Notes under the pieces: generated by a model
Databases searched by the model: none
What the model was told of the DNA's origin: nothing
What the model saw: only the letters and a program-made list of their open reading frames with translations
In this document: positions 27,436-35,826 of the stretch, in pieces
Layout of the letters: every line of letters starts with the position of its first letter
How positions within the stretch are numbered: the stretch's first letter is position 1
NCBI RefSeq assembly: GCF_019890935.1
Contig: NZ_CP082334.1
Span: forward strand, 1 to 64,000
From: Exiguobacterium acetylicum
GTDB taxonomy: Bacteria > Bacillota > Bacilli > Exiguobacteriales > Exiguobacteriaceae
Length of the DNA stretch: 64,000 bases
Direction of reading: 5' to 3'
Translations under genes and position numbers: made by a program

Positions 27436-28011
27436 ATGGATTATAAATTGCTTCACAACAAGTTTCAAAATCGAAAAAATCAACTGGTTTTAGATAAAGA
27501 ACAGGTTGTGGACAGAATCATAAGAAGATATAAAGCTGTAAAGATTGATAAAACTGAAATTATGGATTTAATTAATGACGATCAGTTGGAATATGATAGT
27601 ATCTTCTGTTGCTTAAAAATTGACGATATTCAAATTCTAAGTAAAATTTTTACTACTAAAGAGCTAAAAGACTTTCAATGGGAAATTGATGATAACAAAA
27701 AAAGAAACAGAAAATATAGATTTAAAAATGAACAGGATGCGATTTACAATCAGTTACTTCTTGATGAAATGGAAGGACGACGTCTTGATATCGTTCTCGA
27801 AAGTCTTGATGGTAAATATATTACTGGTTTTCTTGTAAGAAATCAGTCTGAAGTAGTTGGCTCATATTTATATTCTCTTGTAGGAGGAGCTCATTTTTCA
27901 GATGTAAATGTAAAAAAATTAGTTGTTCAGGCTAGAGAACTAACTGATGAAGAATATAAAGAATCATATCGTGATTATCTTGAAGATTTACAACGTTGGA
28001 ACTTAGTATAA
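27436..28011 (+). CDS. Candidate immunity protein for the SAR2788-like toxin
   Basis: 191 residues, soluble, no signal peptide, so cytoplasmic. The ATG at 27436 is used because TTGGAGGTATGTAAT precedes it; an upstream in-frame start would overlap the toxin gene. It is rich in charged residues with many D/E (pI probably near neutral), with a mid-part MEGRRLDIVLESLDGKYITG. It starts 17 nt after the toxin stop and ends the cassette. Position directly after a polymorphic-type toxin is the classical place for an immunity gene. No family was recognised, so the role is inferred from position. Confidence 0.5.
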   Translation: MDYKLLHNKFQNRKNQLVLDKEQVVDRIIRRYKAVKIDKTEIMDLINDDQLEYDSIFCCLKIDDIQILSKIFTTKELKDFQWEIDDNKKRNRKYRFKNEQDAIYNQLLLDEMEGRRLDIVLESLDGKYITGFLVRNQSEVVGSYLYSLVGGAHFSDVNVKKLVVQARELTDEEYKESYRDYLEDLQRWNLV

Positions 28012-28229
28012 TTGATTTTTTTGTATGTTTCATCTCGTCGTCCTATCGATTTCAGATCAGCATATCCGTCATAAAATCACATACGCTGCAAAGGTCATCG
28101 TATCGTTAGGATCTTCGATCCTGCAATCGAGACTTTTATGAATGGATCTATCAAGCTGTCACTCTTCACTAAACAAAACGCCCTCCAGCTGCTGAACTGA
28201 ACCAAAAGAGTTAGATAATAAATAATTTG

Positions 28230-29225
28230 TCAGGGGACCATGAGGACCTGAGTCCGGTATTCCACCGGGCTCAGGTTTTTTAGTCGTCTCTTGATACGGC
28301 GATGGTTATAGTACTCGATGTAACGCTCAAGCTCATATTTGAAGTGGTCCATGTCATCGAACTCCTTGAGATATAGGAGCTCTGACTTGAGAACGGCGAA
28401 GAAGCTTTCGGTGGCTGCGTTGTCGAGGCAGTTGCCTACGGGATATGCTTTGCGTAATGCCGTGCTCGTATGCGTACCGACGAACGCTCGATTCTGATAA
28501 TGCCATCTATTTCTGGTTTAGACCGGTGGTCTTGAAGTGATTCGGTGCGACCTCTCCGACTCGTCCTTTATAGGAGCGGTATCGCTTCTATAAAGGACGA
28601 GATATTTGAGACCGAGCTCGTTCATTAGACGGCGTACGGTCTTCGGATCGTGCCGGAAGCCTTGGCGTTCGAGAAGTGCGTGGATGCGACGATAGCCACA
28701 TCGTCCCTTGTGTTCGTGGAAGCGAGTATGCAGGGTCGACTTCAACTCTGCTTGTCATCGCCAGTCAGGCGCGTCCTCCGCCAATAGTAATAGACACTCC
28801 GTGCCATATCGAGCACGCGGAGGAATCCCGGAACGGGATAGATTGACCGCAATTCGTCGATTATTTGTGCCTTGATCCGGTTCGTCACGCATTCTCTTCT
28901 TGAACCAAGGCTTTCAATTTTTTTAACGCAGCGTTCTCCATCTCGAGATACTCGATCCGCTCTTTGAGATTCTCGACTTCTGTCATCTCTTCAAATTTTT
29001 TCTTCTTGCGTCTCATCATCGGGGCACGTCCTTTCGGTCTGGCGACCAGACCTGCGGTCCCTTCCCGATCATACGTCGATCGCTATCTCGAGATCATCCC
29101 CGGGGAGAAAATTCGGTGTTTTACGGCCGTCTCTCTATTGGACAGCTTATTGGTCACCATGTCGTTTAATACCTCCAGTTTAAATGCCAGCGAGAGCGAG
29201 GTAGTGATTTTTCTTACTAATTGAA
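28230..29225 (-). mobile_element. IS3-family element remnant
   Basis: OrfB C-terminus ([40 protein letters not shown]) at 28232-28440 is joined near 28500 to its N-terminal part ([20 protein letters not shown]). The first two catalytic aspartates between them are lost. OrfA remains read about 28900-29220 ([20 protein letters not shown], and VKHRIFSPGMISR). One terminal repeat may be near 28225 (TTGTCAGGGGACC). The other end was not found. The element cannot be active. It lies between the toxin cassette and the KTSC gene. Confidence 0.75.
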
Positions 29226-29332
29226 AAAAAACTTCTGCTTTGTTAATTTAGATTCCTTTTCTTTAGACAGGAATCGAAAACATGCTCATGCTGGGTTTTT
29301 CTAAAAATCAATTTAGAAGTTTTAACACAGGA

Positions 29333-29539
29333 TTATCTTAGTTTTCGATAACTGTATCTCCCTTTCACAAAACTGTGGAGATACTGTCCTTTAGAAGATG
29401 CGGATAATAATCCTTCGTAAACGGATTTAGGGACAGAAGAATACTCATAAGCAGTTCCATTACGAAATGAAACTACCATAATGTCTTGATCATAACCAAC
29501 AGCTGCAAGATTAGAGGAAGCAACTGGAATCATTTGCAT
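29333..29539 (-). CDS. KTSC-domain small protein
   Basis: 68 residues made almost entirely of a KTSC domain: MIPVASSNLAAVGYD, FRNGTAYEYSSVPKSVYEGL, LSASSKGQYLHSFVKGRYSY. The domain is named after the conserved KTSC end of lysyl-tRNA-synthetase-linked relatives and is common in phage and plasmid genes; it probably binds nucleic acid. GGTGGTGATATC precedes the ATG. It stands alone, so a role cannot be assigned. Confidence 0.75.
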   Translation of the reverse strand: MQMIPVASSNLAAVGYDQDIMVVSFRNGTAYEYSSVPKSVYEGLLSASSKGQYLHSFVKGRYSYRKLR

Positions 29540-30169
29540 GATATCACCACCTTTATACGAACTACTGTACCCTTTTATTTTTAAATTAGGAAATATATTG
29601 ATAAAAGGAGCCGAATTAAAACGAGCATAGCTTAAAAAAGTTTAAATAAATTGTACAACCTATCGGCTAGAATATTGTATGCATCATAATAACTATCATT
29701 TAGTTTATGTGAACTGTCGGTTTAAATTGTTCAAAAATGGAAATTACTTTTTAAGAAGATAAAATTCATATTCAAGATATATTGGTACTTAAATTTATCG
29801 TTATCTGAAGCAACTAATTGAAAACATGTTGAATTAATCCTTTTTCCCATAGTGATGCAGATTATTAAGAAGAAATTATTTATTATGTCAGCTGTCAGCA
29901 TGCCTCACGTACAATTATCATCACCTATATATTGCTAGAAGTAAAAGAGTCACTATGCTGAACGGCAAAATACTGACTCTCCTTGATCCGGGTATAATTT
30001 AGTAATCTTTAAAGCAACACTCTATCTTCATAGTCTAGTAAGATGAAAAAATTTTACACTTTGAATACATATTTATTCTATATTCTTATTTCTAAGCAAG
30101 TAGGTCTTGGTATAACTAGTATCGTCAAAATTCGACATACGTAACATGTTTGAAACATCAAAATAGTAA
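29540..30169. other. Intergenic region ahead of the transfer operon
   Basis: No gene. A hairpin AGAGTCA/TGACTCT spans 29949-29983. The short inverted repeat ATGTTTGAAACAT (near 30147-30159), about 10 bp ahead of the promoter, could be an operator for the XRE regulator. The rest is A+T-rich. Confidence 0.35.
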
Positions 30170-30197
30170 TTGAATTAACAGAATAATCTGCTATATT
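30170..30197 (+). promoter_or_regulatory. Candidate promoter of the transfer operon
   Basis: TTGAAT (30170-30175), 16-bp spacer, TATATT (30192-30197). It stands 60 bp ahead of the XRE start. Spacing is one below the optimum. It is absent from the duplicate copy at 22853, whose homology begins only at the ribosome site. Confidence 0.4.
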
Positions 30198-30257
30198 CTA
30201 ACTATCAACAGGAAAACATTGTCACACGGTAGTTCTCAAAGGAAAGGAGCATGTTCT

Positions 30258-30746
30258 ATGTACCGATTCGGAGAGTGGTTACGACGAGAACGTCTCGAAC
30301 ATGGCTGGAGCCAGGTAGAGTTAGCTGAAAAGACATATGGAGAGATTTCACAGGCTGCCATCAGCGCTTATGAGCGGAATCGTTCACTTCCTTCTATCTT
30401 GGATGTCCAAATTCTTGCGATAGCCTGTGAACAGACACTGGGATCCATCCCTTGGGATGAATTCGACTTAAGAGTGGAGAAGAAGCGAAACTGGTCCAAT
30501 CTAAAGCAAGAACGTTTTGATCTAGCAGAACTTCCGCTAGCGGATTCTGTCCGCACGTTCGACGGCAAGACATACCAGCTACACGGGCGAATTGCGATTG
30601 AACAAGAGAGTAAAGAGACGCGAGAAATTTCGCAGATCTATTACCGGATTCGTACCGTCGTCGGTGAGAATCAGGTCATTGCTAAACGGAAGCACCTAAA
30701 TGATGAGTTGATTCACGTCTCACGTCGCAAACTCGTTCATCAGTGA
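30258..30746 (+). CDS. XRE-family transcriptional regulator of the transfer operon
   Basis: 162 residues from the ATG at 30258, which has AAAGGAAAGGAGC at the right distance; an upstream in-frame start lacks one. The N-terminal HTH (about residues 4-60) reads FGEWLRRERLEHGWSQVELA and ISQAAISAYERNRSLPSI. The C-terminal 80 residues form a separate strand-rich domain (FDGKTYQLHGRIAIEQESKE) of unknown ligand. It is the first gene of the transfer region and duplicated with the RNA, so it probably represses or times conjugation genes. Target sites were not proven. Confidence 0.85.
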   Translation: MYRFGEWLRRERLEHGWSQVELAEKTYGEISQAAISAYERNRSLPSILDVQILAIACEQTLGSIPWDEFDLRVEKKRNWSNLKQERFDLAELPLADSVRTFDGKTYQLHGRIAIEQESKETREISQIYYRIRTVVGENQVIAKRKHLNDELIHVSRRKLVHQ

Positions 30747-30822
30747 ACCATCTATGAATACGTATCTATTTATGAAATAACACGAAACAATGAAAAGAGG
30801 AATTGATGACCGTAGCAGCATA

Positions 30823-31056
30823 TCGCTAAGGACAGTCCTTCCAAACATATATTGGCGTGTCCCTCACGAGTGACCGGGTGAGCGGGATATACGCAGAAAT
30901 GGTTCGGCGAGAGTCGCCTAAAACTCGCCCACAGGTCACGCATTCGTTGAGGGTCAGCGAAAAACCCTAGACAGATGTTCCGTACTGGACATTAGAGTTC
31001 GTGGGGAAACATGCTCTAAACCCACCACCTTGCTTCACTTCGACTGTCCTTAAGGA
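30823..31056 (+). ncRNA. Structured RNA with two pseudoknots ahead of the transfer operon
   Basis: Visible pairings: closing helix AAGGACAGTC (30828-30837) with GACTGTCCTT (31042-31051), 10 perfect pairs 205 nt apart. Hairpin 1 is GCGTGT/ATACGC with inner CTCAC/GTGAG (30855-30894). Its loop GTGACC (30870-30875) pairs with GGTCAC (30934-30939). Hairpin 2 is GGCGA/TCGCC (30906-30918). Helix TCGTTG/CAGCGA (30944-30960) has loop AGGGT pairing with ACCCT (30964-30968), an H-type pseudoknot. Hairpin 4 is ATGT..CC/GGACAT (30975-30992). The 3' strand of the closing helix can also fold on itself (CCTTAAGG), so a switch is possible. The start of the first small gene follows 40 nt later. No known family recognised. 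Confidence 0.7.
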
Positions 31057-31096
31057 TGTGTTGCTGCGCATCGATCTCAAGGAAGGAGTGTACGCC

Positions 31097-31285
31097 ATGC
31101 CGACACGTGAACAGAAGCAAAACAAGACCTTTGCCGAGAAGTTGCTCCGGATCCAAGGGAAAGACTATGAGGAGTGGCTCGACGCCCAACATCAACTCGT
31201 CATCCAGGAGAATCAGGAACTGATTTTAGAAGCGCTCGACTCGAAACTGAACTTCACATCGCCTACATCCGCGTCACGGGATTGA
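31097..31285 (+). CDS. Small charged protein at the head of the transfer operon
   Basis: 62 residues, from ATG 31097 with CAAGGAAGGAGTGTACGCC before it. Highly charged and helical (REQKQNKTFAEKLLRIQGKD, EWLDAQHQLVIQENQELILE). No hydrophobic segment and no motif recognised. The same reading frame occurs, truncated, in the duplicate at 23695. It follows the structured RNA by 40 nt and may be the gene that the RNA controls. It ends 14 nt before the pilin-like gene. Confidence 0.65.
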   Translation: MPTREQKQNKTFAEKLLRIQGKDYEEWLDAQHQLVIQENQELILEALDSKLNFTSPTSASRD

Positions 31286-31299
31286 GAGGAGGAAAACAG

Positions 31300-31524
31300 A
31301 TGGGATTAAATGAGACAGGACTCAGCTTACTCCAGTTCTTTCAAGGACTCGCTGTCATCGCGGCAGCCATCGCCTTCGCAGTTGGTGGATTCTACTTCAT
31401 CTTCGGGGGAGATCGTGGACGATCGAAAGCAGTCGGTTGGCTCGTCGGTGGTGCCGTTGGTCTGATCATTGTCATGGGTGCCTTCACGCTGGCGGAGATG
31501 GTCAACGACAACATCAAATTCTAA
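31300..31524 (+). CDS. Small two-helix membrane protein, pilin-like (VirB2/TrbC type)
   Basis: 74 residues with GAGAGGAGGAAAACAG before the ATG. Two hydrophobic helices (GLAVIAAAIAFAVGGFYFIF and VGWLVGGAVGLIIVMGAFTL) are joined by a short basic loop (GGDRGRSKA). Size and layout match VirB2/TrbC-like subunits at the start of Gram-positive T4SS operons. These form part of the channel or a short pilus at the membrane. No long signal peptide is present. A weak hairpin with T7 at about 31542-31572 follows and may reduce transcription downstream. Confidence 0.65.
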   Translation: MGLNETGLSLLQFFQGLAVIAAAIAFAVGGFYFIFGGDRGRSKAVGWLVGGAVGLIIVMGAFTLAEMVNDNIKF

Positions 31525-31616
31525 TTGAATAAGTGATTTCACAGACCGTCATTCCAAATTGGATGGCTTTTTTTATTGCCCTCGTTACGATGTCTTGCTT
31601 CAAAGGAGGAGAATGT

Positions 31617-32708
31617 ATGCTCTTCGTCCGTTTCACAGATGTACCGAAAGATGGCTTTCCGAACTATGAGCGTCTCCCATATGAGGAGGCGCTTTTGTTA
31701 TCGACACAAGTCCATCAAGAAGCCCAGCAAGCGAACGAACGCTTCGCGAGTGAGTTCCGGATTTTTGATGATGCTGACCAACTCGTCTACAAAGGAATGT
31801 TCCAGTTCGGTGATCTGATCTATCCCAATCTTTATCTGCAGCTGAAGGATCGGATCCCGCGTATTCGGATCCGAAAGGAGGATGCGACGAAGAAGATCCT
31901 ATTACTCGAGAACCTAGAACGTTTGACGCCGGAATCCTACAAGACGATGACGACGTCAGTGATTCAGCAACAGTCGAATGCGACACACGTCTCCCGCTTA
32001 CGTCGCGGGCAACGTCGTCTCGTCTACGGCGTCAGCGGTGTCAGCCTCTTGCTCCTCGGTGCGTTGTCCGTTGTCCAACTCGTGCAGCCGGATCCACCGA
32101 GCGGCGTCCAAGCGGAAACGTCAGATTGGCAACCATTGTATGAAGCAGCGTTGACGGGAGAGACGGGTCCACTCGTCGAACGACTCGAAAAACGAAAGTC
32201 GTTGAACGATGAACAACAGCAATTCCTGATTACACAGTATGTCGAAGAACAGGACTACGACCAAGCGGTCTCCGTGACGAAGGATCCAATCGATGTCGAG
32301 ACGATCATCATGCAGTCGAAACGATTCGCGACCAATCGTCAGGATACGCTGCAAGCCTTCCAAGCCGTTTATCCGACGGACGAAGGAACGTTCGATCTTT
32401 CTATCTTGCAGAAAGACTATAAACGTGCCGTCTCGCTTACGGGCGTCGAGATGACGACAGCACGTCAGGAAGCCAAAACACGCGCTTACATCGCATTGAA
32501 AGATGTGACAAAGGCACAAGAAAGTGTAAAGTTGGTTCACGACGAAGAATTGAAGGAGCAAGTGGCAACACTCGTCCAGCTGGATGAGGAAATTCAAGCA
32601 CTCGAGGATCAAAAACGCCAGTTATCAGAGAAGACGGACAAAAAAGAACTCGAAAAGCTCAATGCGTCGCTCGAAGCGAAGCAACGACAAGTATCTTCAC
32701 TTTTTTAA
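31617..32708 (+). CDS. Bitopic T4SS-associated membrane protein (EssB/YukC-like layout)
   Basis: 363 residues from ATG 31617 (CAAAGGAGGAGAATGT upstream). An N-terminal cytoplasmic domain (about 1-140: LFVRFTDVPKDGFPNYERLP, KGMFQFGDLIYPNLYLQLKD) precedes one membrane helix (YGVSGVSLLLLGALSVVQLV, about 142-161). An outer part of helical repeats follows, with a coiled end (VATLVQLDEEIQALEDQKRQ). The order of pseudokinase-like domain, single helix and outer helical repeats is that of EssB/YukC in type VII secretion, used here in a conjugation operon. Sequence-level homology was not shown, so the comparison is of layout only. It is probably a structural part of the channel. Confidence 0.5.
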   Translation: MLFVRFTDVPKDGFPNYERLPYEEALLLSTQVHQEAQQANERFASEFRIFDDADQLVYKGMFQFGDLIYPNLYLQLKDRIPRIRIRKEDATKKILLLENLERLTPESYKTMTTSVIQQQSNATHVSRLRRGQRRLVYGVSGVSLLLLGALSVVQLVQPDPPSGVQAETSDWQPLYEAALTGETGPLVERLEKRKSLNDEQQQFLITQYVEEQDYDQAVSVTKDPIDVETIIMQSKRFATNRQDTLQAFQAVYPTDEGTFDLSILQKDYKRAVSLTGVEMTTARQEAKTRAYIALKDVTKAQESVKLVHDEELKEQVATLVQLDEEIQALEDQKRQLSEKTDKKELEKLNASLEAKQRQVSSLF

Positions 32709-32730
32709 TGAAAGTGTGGTGACTGAAATA

Positions 32731-35100
32731 ATGATGAACTTCTCACTTCGTTCTCTCGTTACATCCGCTTGGCTGTGGCGATGTCTTGCCTTTTTGATTG
32801 CTTTACCGACTGTGTTGTTCTTAGTACTCAACGTAGCATTTCAGTTCTTACAACAAACAATCCAAAATCTCTTTCAAGACGGGAAGTTAACGACCGGTTC
32901 CCCGCTACGATACGAATCGAGTTGGTGGACGACGCTCGCCTGGTCGACCTCCTTCGCTCTCGCTTTGTTCGGTGTCTGCTTCCTCTTAGGAGGATTTCTT
33001 TTATTGAAGTATTGGCTCAATTTCCGCGATCTCAAGGCAGCACAGAAAGGTAGTGCTCGCTTCACGACGTTCCAAGAGCTGAAACAGCAGTATCGCGATG
33101 TTCCGGACCGTAAAGAGACCTATAGCGGATCTGGTGGTGTCCCGGTTGGTCGTTATCGTGATCGTCTCTACATCGATGATAGTGCTGTCAACAATCTCGT
33201 CATCGGGACGACACGATCCGGGAAGGGTGAGACGTTTGTCTTCTCGACGATCGATCTCTACAGTCGTGCCGAACGCCAAGCGAGCTTGATTATCAATGAT
33301 CCAAAAGGCGAACTGTTTGCCGCTTCCAAAGAGACACTCGAAGCACGCGGCTATCAAGTCGAAGTCCTGAATTTGATGAATCCGTCGCAATCGATGTCCT
33401 ATAACCTGTTGCAGCTGACGATCGACGCCTATTTGGACGAGAACTACTCCCTCGCCCAACAGTATGCCCGTTCGGTCGCCTACATGCTCTATCATGACCC
33501 GAAGGCAAAGGATCCGTTCTGGAGCAACTCTTCGACGGACCTTTGTACCGCCTTGATTCTCGGATTATGCGAACAAGCAAAATATGAACCGGAGAAGATC
33601 ACGATGTATAACGTCGCTTTGATGTTATCCGATCTCGGTTCACGCACAGTCATCGATGGAATGGGACAGGAACAATCGGCACTCGATGCCTTCTTCGCAT
33701 CGTTTCCGGAGAATCATCCGGCACGTATGCAATACGCGACGCTTCACTTCTCCGGTGGTCAGACGCGCGCGAGTATCCTCGCTAATACGAATGCTAAGCT
33801 CGGGATTTTTACGCTTGATGCGACGGCACGCTTGACGGCACAGAACTCACTTGACATGAAACTGATCGGTTTCAATCGTTGGATTCGTGGACGTGCCCTT
33901 CCCTTGTCACGGTTGACGTTCTACTTTCCAAGTGGAAAACAACTCGCCTTGACGACGGACGACGACGGGAGTTTTGTACTCCATCACGAAGAAAACCTCG
34001 AAGTGGATACTGATATCACTGTAGAAAGTGAAAGACAGCAGTACACCGTGTCACTCTCAGGTTGGAGAGACGAGACGGACGGTGTCTTCGACTGGACGAC
34101 GGATGCACCGATTGACATCCGGGAGATTCGACAGCATCCGCGCCCCGTCGCCGTGTTCCTGATCGTTCCGGACTATGATCCAACACTGAATGTCATCGCC
34201 TCACTGTACGTCAAACAAGTCTATACCTCGCTCGCTCGCGTCGCCTCGCAAGCGACGAGCGGACGTTGTGAACGCCAGGTTATCTTCCTGCTCGACGAAT
34301 TTGGGAACATGCCAGCGATTGAAGGGATGGCGAACATCATCACCGTCTGTCTCGGCCGGAACATCCGCTTCAACCTCGTCATCCAGTCCTACGCACAACT
34401 CGAGAACCTCTACGGGGAGGATTGGAAGACGATCGACGGGAACTGCGGGAACACGCACTACTTATTGACAGCAGATGAGTCGACGGCAGAATTGATTTCG
34501 AAGAAGCTCGGGGAGCAAACGATCGTCACGAAGTCGCGTTCCGGACAGACCTTTTCGTTTTCAAAGTCAAAGACGGAGAGTGTCGATGGTCGGCGCTTGC
34601 TGACGGCAACCGAGGTGATGGGATTGAAGGAAGGAGAGATATTGATTATCCGTGTCATCAAGCGGCAAGACAAACAACAGAAACGGATCCAGTCCTATCC
34701 TCTTTTCCTGACCGGACGAACGGCGATGAAATACCGCTATGAATACTTGGCGGATGACTTTAACACGGACCGTTCCATCAACGACCTCGTCATTCCCTGC
34801 GCGCATGCCCACCTCGATCTGAATACGCTTCGTGTCCCCTTCCATCTCGGCGCCTCAGTTGCAGCGAAAACGGTTGAGACGGATAAGGACATACTTGACG
34901 CAACAGAATGGCGCGTTTGCGATGTCCTGCAGCCGAAAATTCTCCGCTCGATCTTTGAGACGACCGAATACGATACGTTATCGATTGATCTGTTCGAACA
35001 AGGCATTCTTGATAAAACAATACCTGTGACGGACAACCAGCGTCACTTTTTGAAGACAATCATCAGTAAACGACTCGAGAAACTTCGGCATGGCACCTAA
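32731..35100 (+). CDS. VirD4/TraG-type conjugal coupling ATPase
   Basis: About 789 residues from ATG 32731; two adjacent ATGs leave the exact start uncertain. Two N-terminal membrane helices (about 12-38 and 72-98) anchor it. Walker A is GTTRSGKGE (about residue 158) and Walker B VIFLLDEFGNMPAI (about 515), followed by SYAQLENLYGEDW. These are hallmarks of T4SS coupling proteins that bring the relaxase-DNA complex to the channel. Between the two motifs an extra 80-residue strand-rich segment (LTFYFPSGKQLALTTDDDGS, YTVSLSGWRDETDGVFDWTT) is inserted before the strand IREIRQHPRPVAVFLIVPD. The C-terminus has a helical tail of about 90 residues. Confidence 0.92.
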   Translation: MMNFSLRSLVTSAWLWRCLAFLIALPTVLFLVLNVAFQFLQQTIQNLFQDGKLTTGSPLRYESSWWTTLAWSTSFALALFGVCFLLGGFLLLKYWLNFRDLKAAQKGSARFTTFQELKQQYRDVPDRKETYSGSGGVPVGRYRDRLYIDDSAVNNLVIGTTRSGKGETFVFSTIDLYSRAERQASLIINDPKGELFAASKETLEARGYQVEVLNLMNPSQSMSYNLLQLTIDAYLDENYSLAQQYARSVAYMLYHDPKAKDPFWSNSSTDLCTALILGLCEQAKYEPEKITMYNVALMLSDLGSRTVIDGMGQEQSALDAFFASFPENHPARMQYATLHFSGGQTRASILANTNAKLGIFTLDATARLTAQNSLDMKLIGFNRWIRGRALPLSRLTFYFPSGKQLALTTDDDGSFVLHHEENLEVDTDITVESERQQYTVSLSGWRDETDGVFDWTTDAPIDIREIRQHPRPVAVFLIVPDYDPTLNVIASLYVKQVYTSLARVASQATSGRCERQVIFLLDEFGNMPAIEGMANIITVCLGRNIRFNLVIQSYAQLENLYGEDWKTIDGNCGNTHYLLTADESTAELISKKLGEQTIVTKSRSGQTFSFSKSKTESVDGRRLLTATEVMGLKEGEILIIRVIKRQDKQQKRIQSYPLFLTGRTAMKYRYEYLADDFNTDRSINDLVIPCAHAHLDLNTLRVPFHLGASVAAKTVETDKDILDATEWRVCDVLQPKILRSIFETTEYDTLSIDLFEQGILDKTIPVTDNQRHFLKTIISKRLEKLRHGT

Positions 35101-35112
35101 GGAGGGCATCAT

Positions 35113-35367
35113 ATGACAGAACTGACACGCACGGAACGCGTTCAGCGTGAACTCCGCGTCATCGCGACCATCATCAAGGAGAATAAGAAACGCCTCCGTC
35201 GCGGAGAAGTCTTAAACATCCAGACCCAGGACGGATTCCTCGTTATATTTGAGGAAGAAGACCCAGATTCAGGCGACCGAAAAACTGTTACGCTTATAGA
35301 CACATTCGATTTCCGGGTTCACGTCAGTAATGGCGATCTAACGGATTCGAAACAGGTGTCATCATAG
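35113..35367 (+). CDS. Small conserved-looking transfer-operon protein
   Basis: 84 residues, soluble. A basic helix (VIATIIKENKKRLRRGEVL) is followed by short strands (GFLVIFEEEDPDSG, TVTLIDTFDFRVHV). GGAGGGCATCAT precedes the ATG and it starts 12 nt after the coupling protein. Nothing recognised. It could be a small regulator or adaptor of the coupling protein. Confidence 0.55.
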   Translation: MTELTRTERVQRELRVIATIIKENKKRLRRGEVLNIQTQDGFLVIFEEEDPDSGDRKTVTLIDTFDFRVHVSNGDLTDSKQVSS

Positions 35368-35383
35368 GAAAAGGGGTGGAGGC

Positions 35384-35800
35384 ATGCAAGCGAAACGAGT
35401 ACTCTCCGGACTATTGATTTCCTCTGCGTTACTTTTGGTCGGTTGTAGTGAAAATAGTGAAGCAAAGTCTCTTAAACAAGTTTCTGTAAAAGAAATTGAT
35501 CAACTAAAAGATAGTGATCAAAGCAATTTCTTACTTGTCGATAGCGACAGTAAAGCAGAATTTGAGCCTTATGTAGATAAAGTGAAGGACATCGCTGAGA
35601 AAGAAGATGTACAAGTAAACTTGTTTAATCCTTTTCAACCTAACGGAAAAGATTTAGAAAATCGTGCTACAGATGAACATGGAGAATTAAAGGGTGGTCG
35701 TCTGTACAAACTAGAGAATGGTAAATTAGTTCGTTCTCTCGACCTTACTACGTTAGATGACAAGGCAATCGAAGATGAAGTAGCCTCTTTTATTAATTAA
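35384..35800 (+). CDS. Transfer-operon lipoprotein
   Basis: 138 residues. Signal peptide with lipobox LLVGC (cysteine at residue 21), so it should be lipidated and face outwards. The rest shows a helix/strand pattern reminiscent of a thioredoxin-type fold (NFLLVDSDSKAEFEPYVDKV, GGRLYKLENGKLVRSLDLTT) but without a CxxC motif, so redox activity is unlikely. Lipoproteins at this position occur in several Gram-positive T4SS operons and help build the surface channel or block mating with cells that already carry the plasmid (entry exclusion). Which role applies cannot be told. Confidence 0.7.
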   Translation: MQAKRVLSGLLISSALLLVGCSENSEAKSLKQVSVKEIDQLKDSDQSNFLLVDSDSKAEFEPYVDKVKDIAEKEDVQVNLFNPFQPNGKDLENRATDEHGELKGGRLYKLENGKLVRSLDLTTLDDKAIEDEVASFIN

Positions 35801-35826
35801 AAGCAGACAGAGAAGGGAGGACCATC

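Larger units (their letters stand above)
30238..31286 (+). repeat. Intact copy of the duplicated transfer-operon head (copy 2)
   Basis: Partner of 22853-23884. The coding parts here are intact, so this is the working copy. Such 1-kb direct repeats would permit deletion or amplification of the 7.4 kb between them, including the toxin cassette. Confidence 0.9.

Noticed and set aside
32121-32612. 163-codon minus-strand frame under the EssB-like gene
   Set aside because: Complement of a coding region with strong ribosome site and membrane helix; no independent signals.
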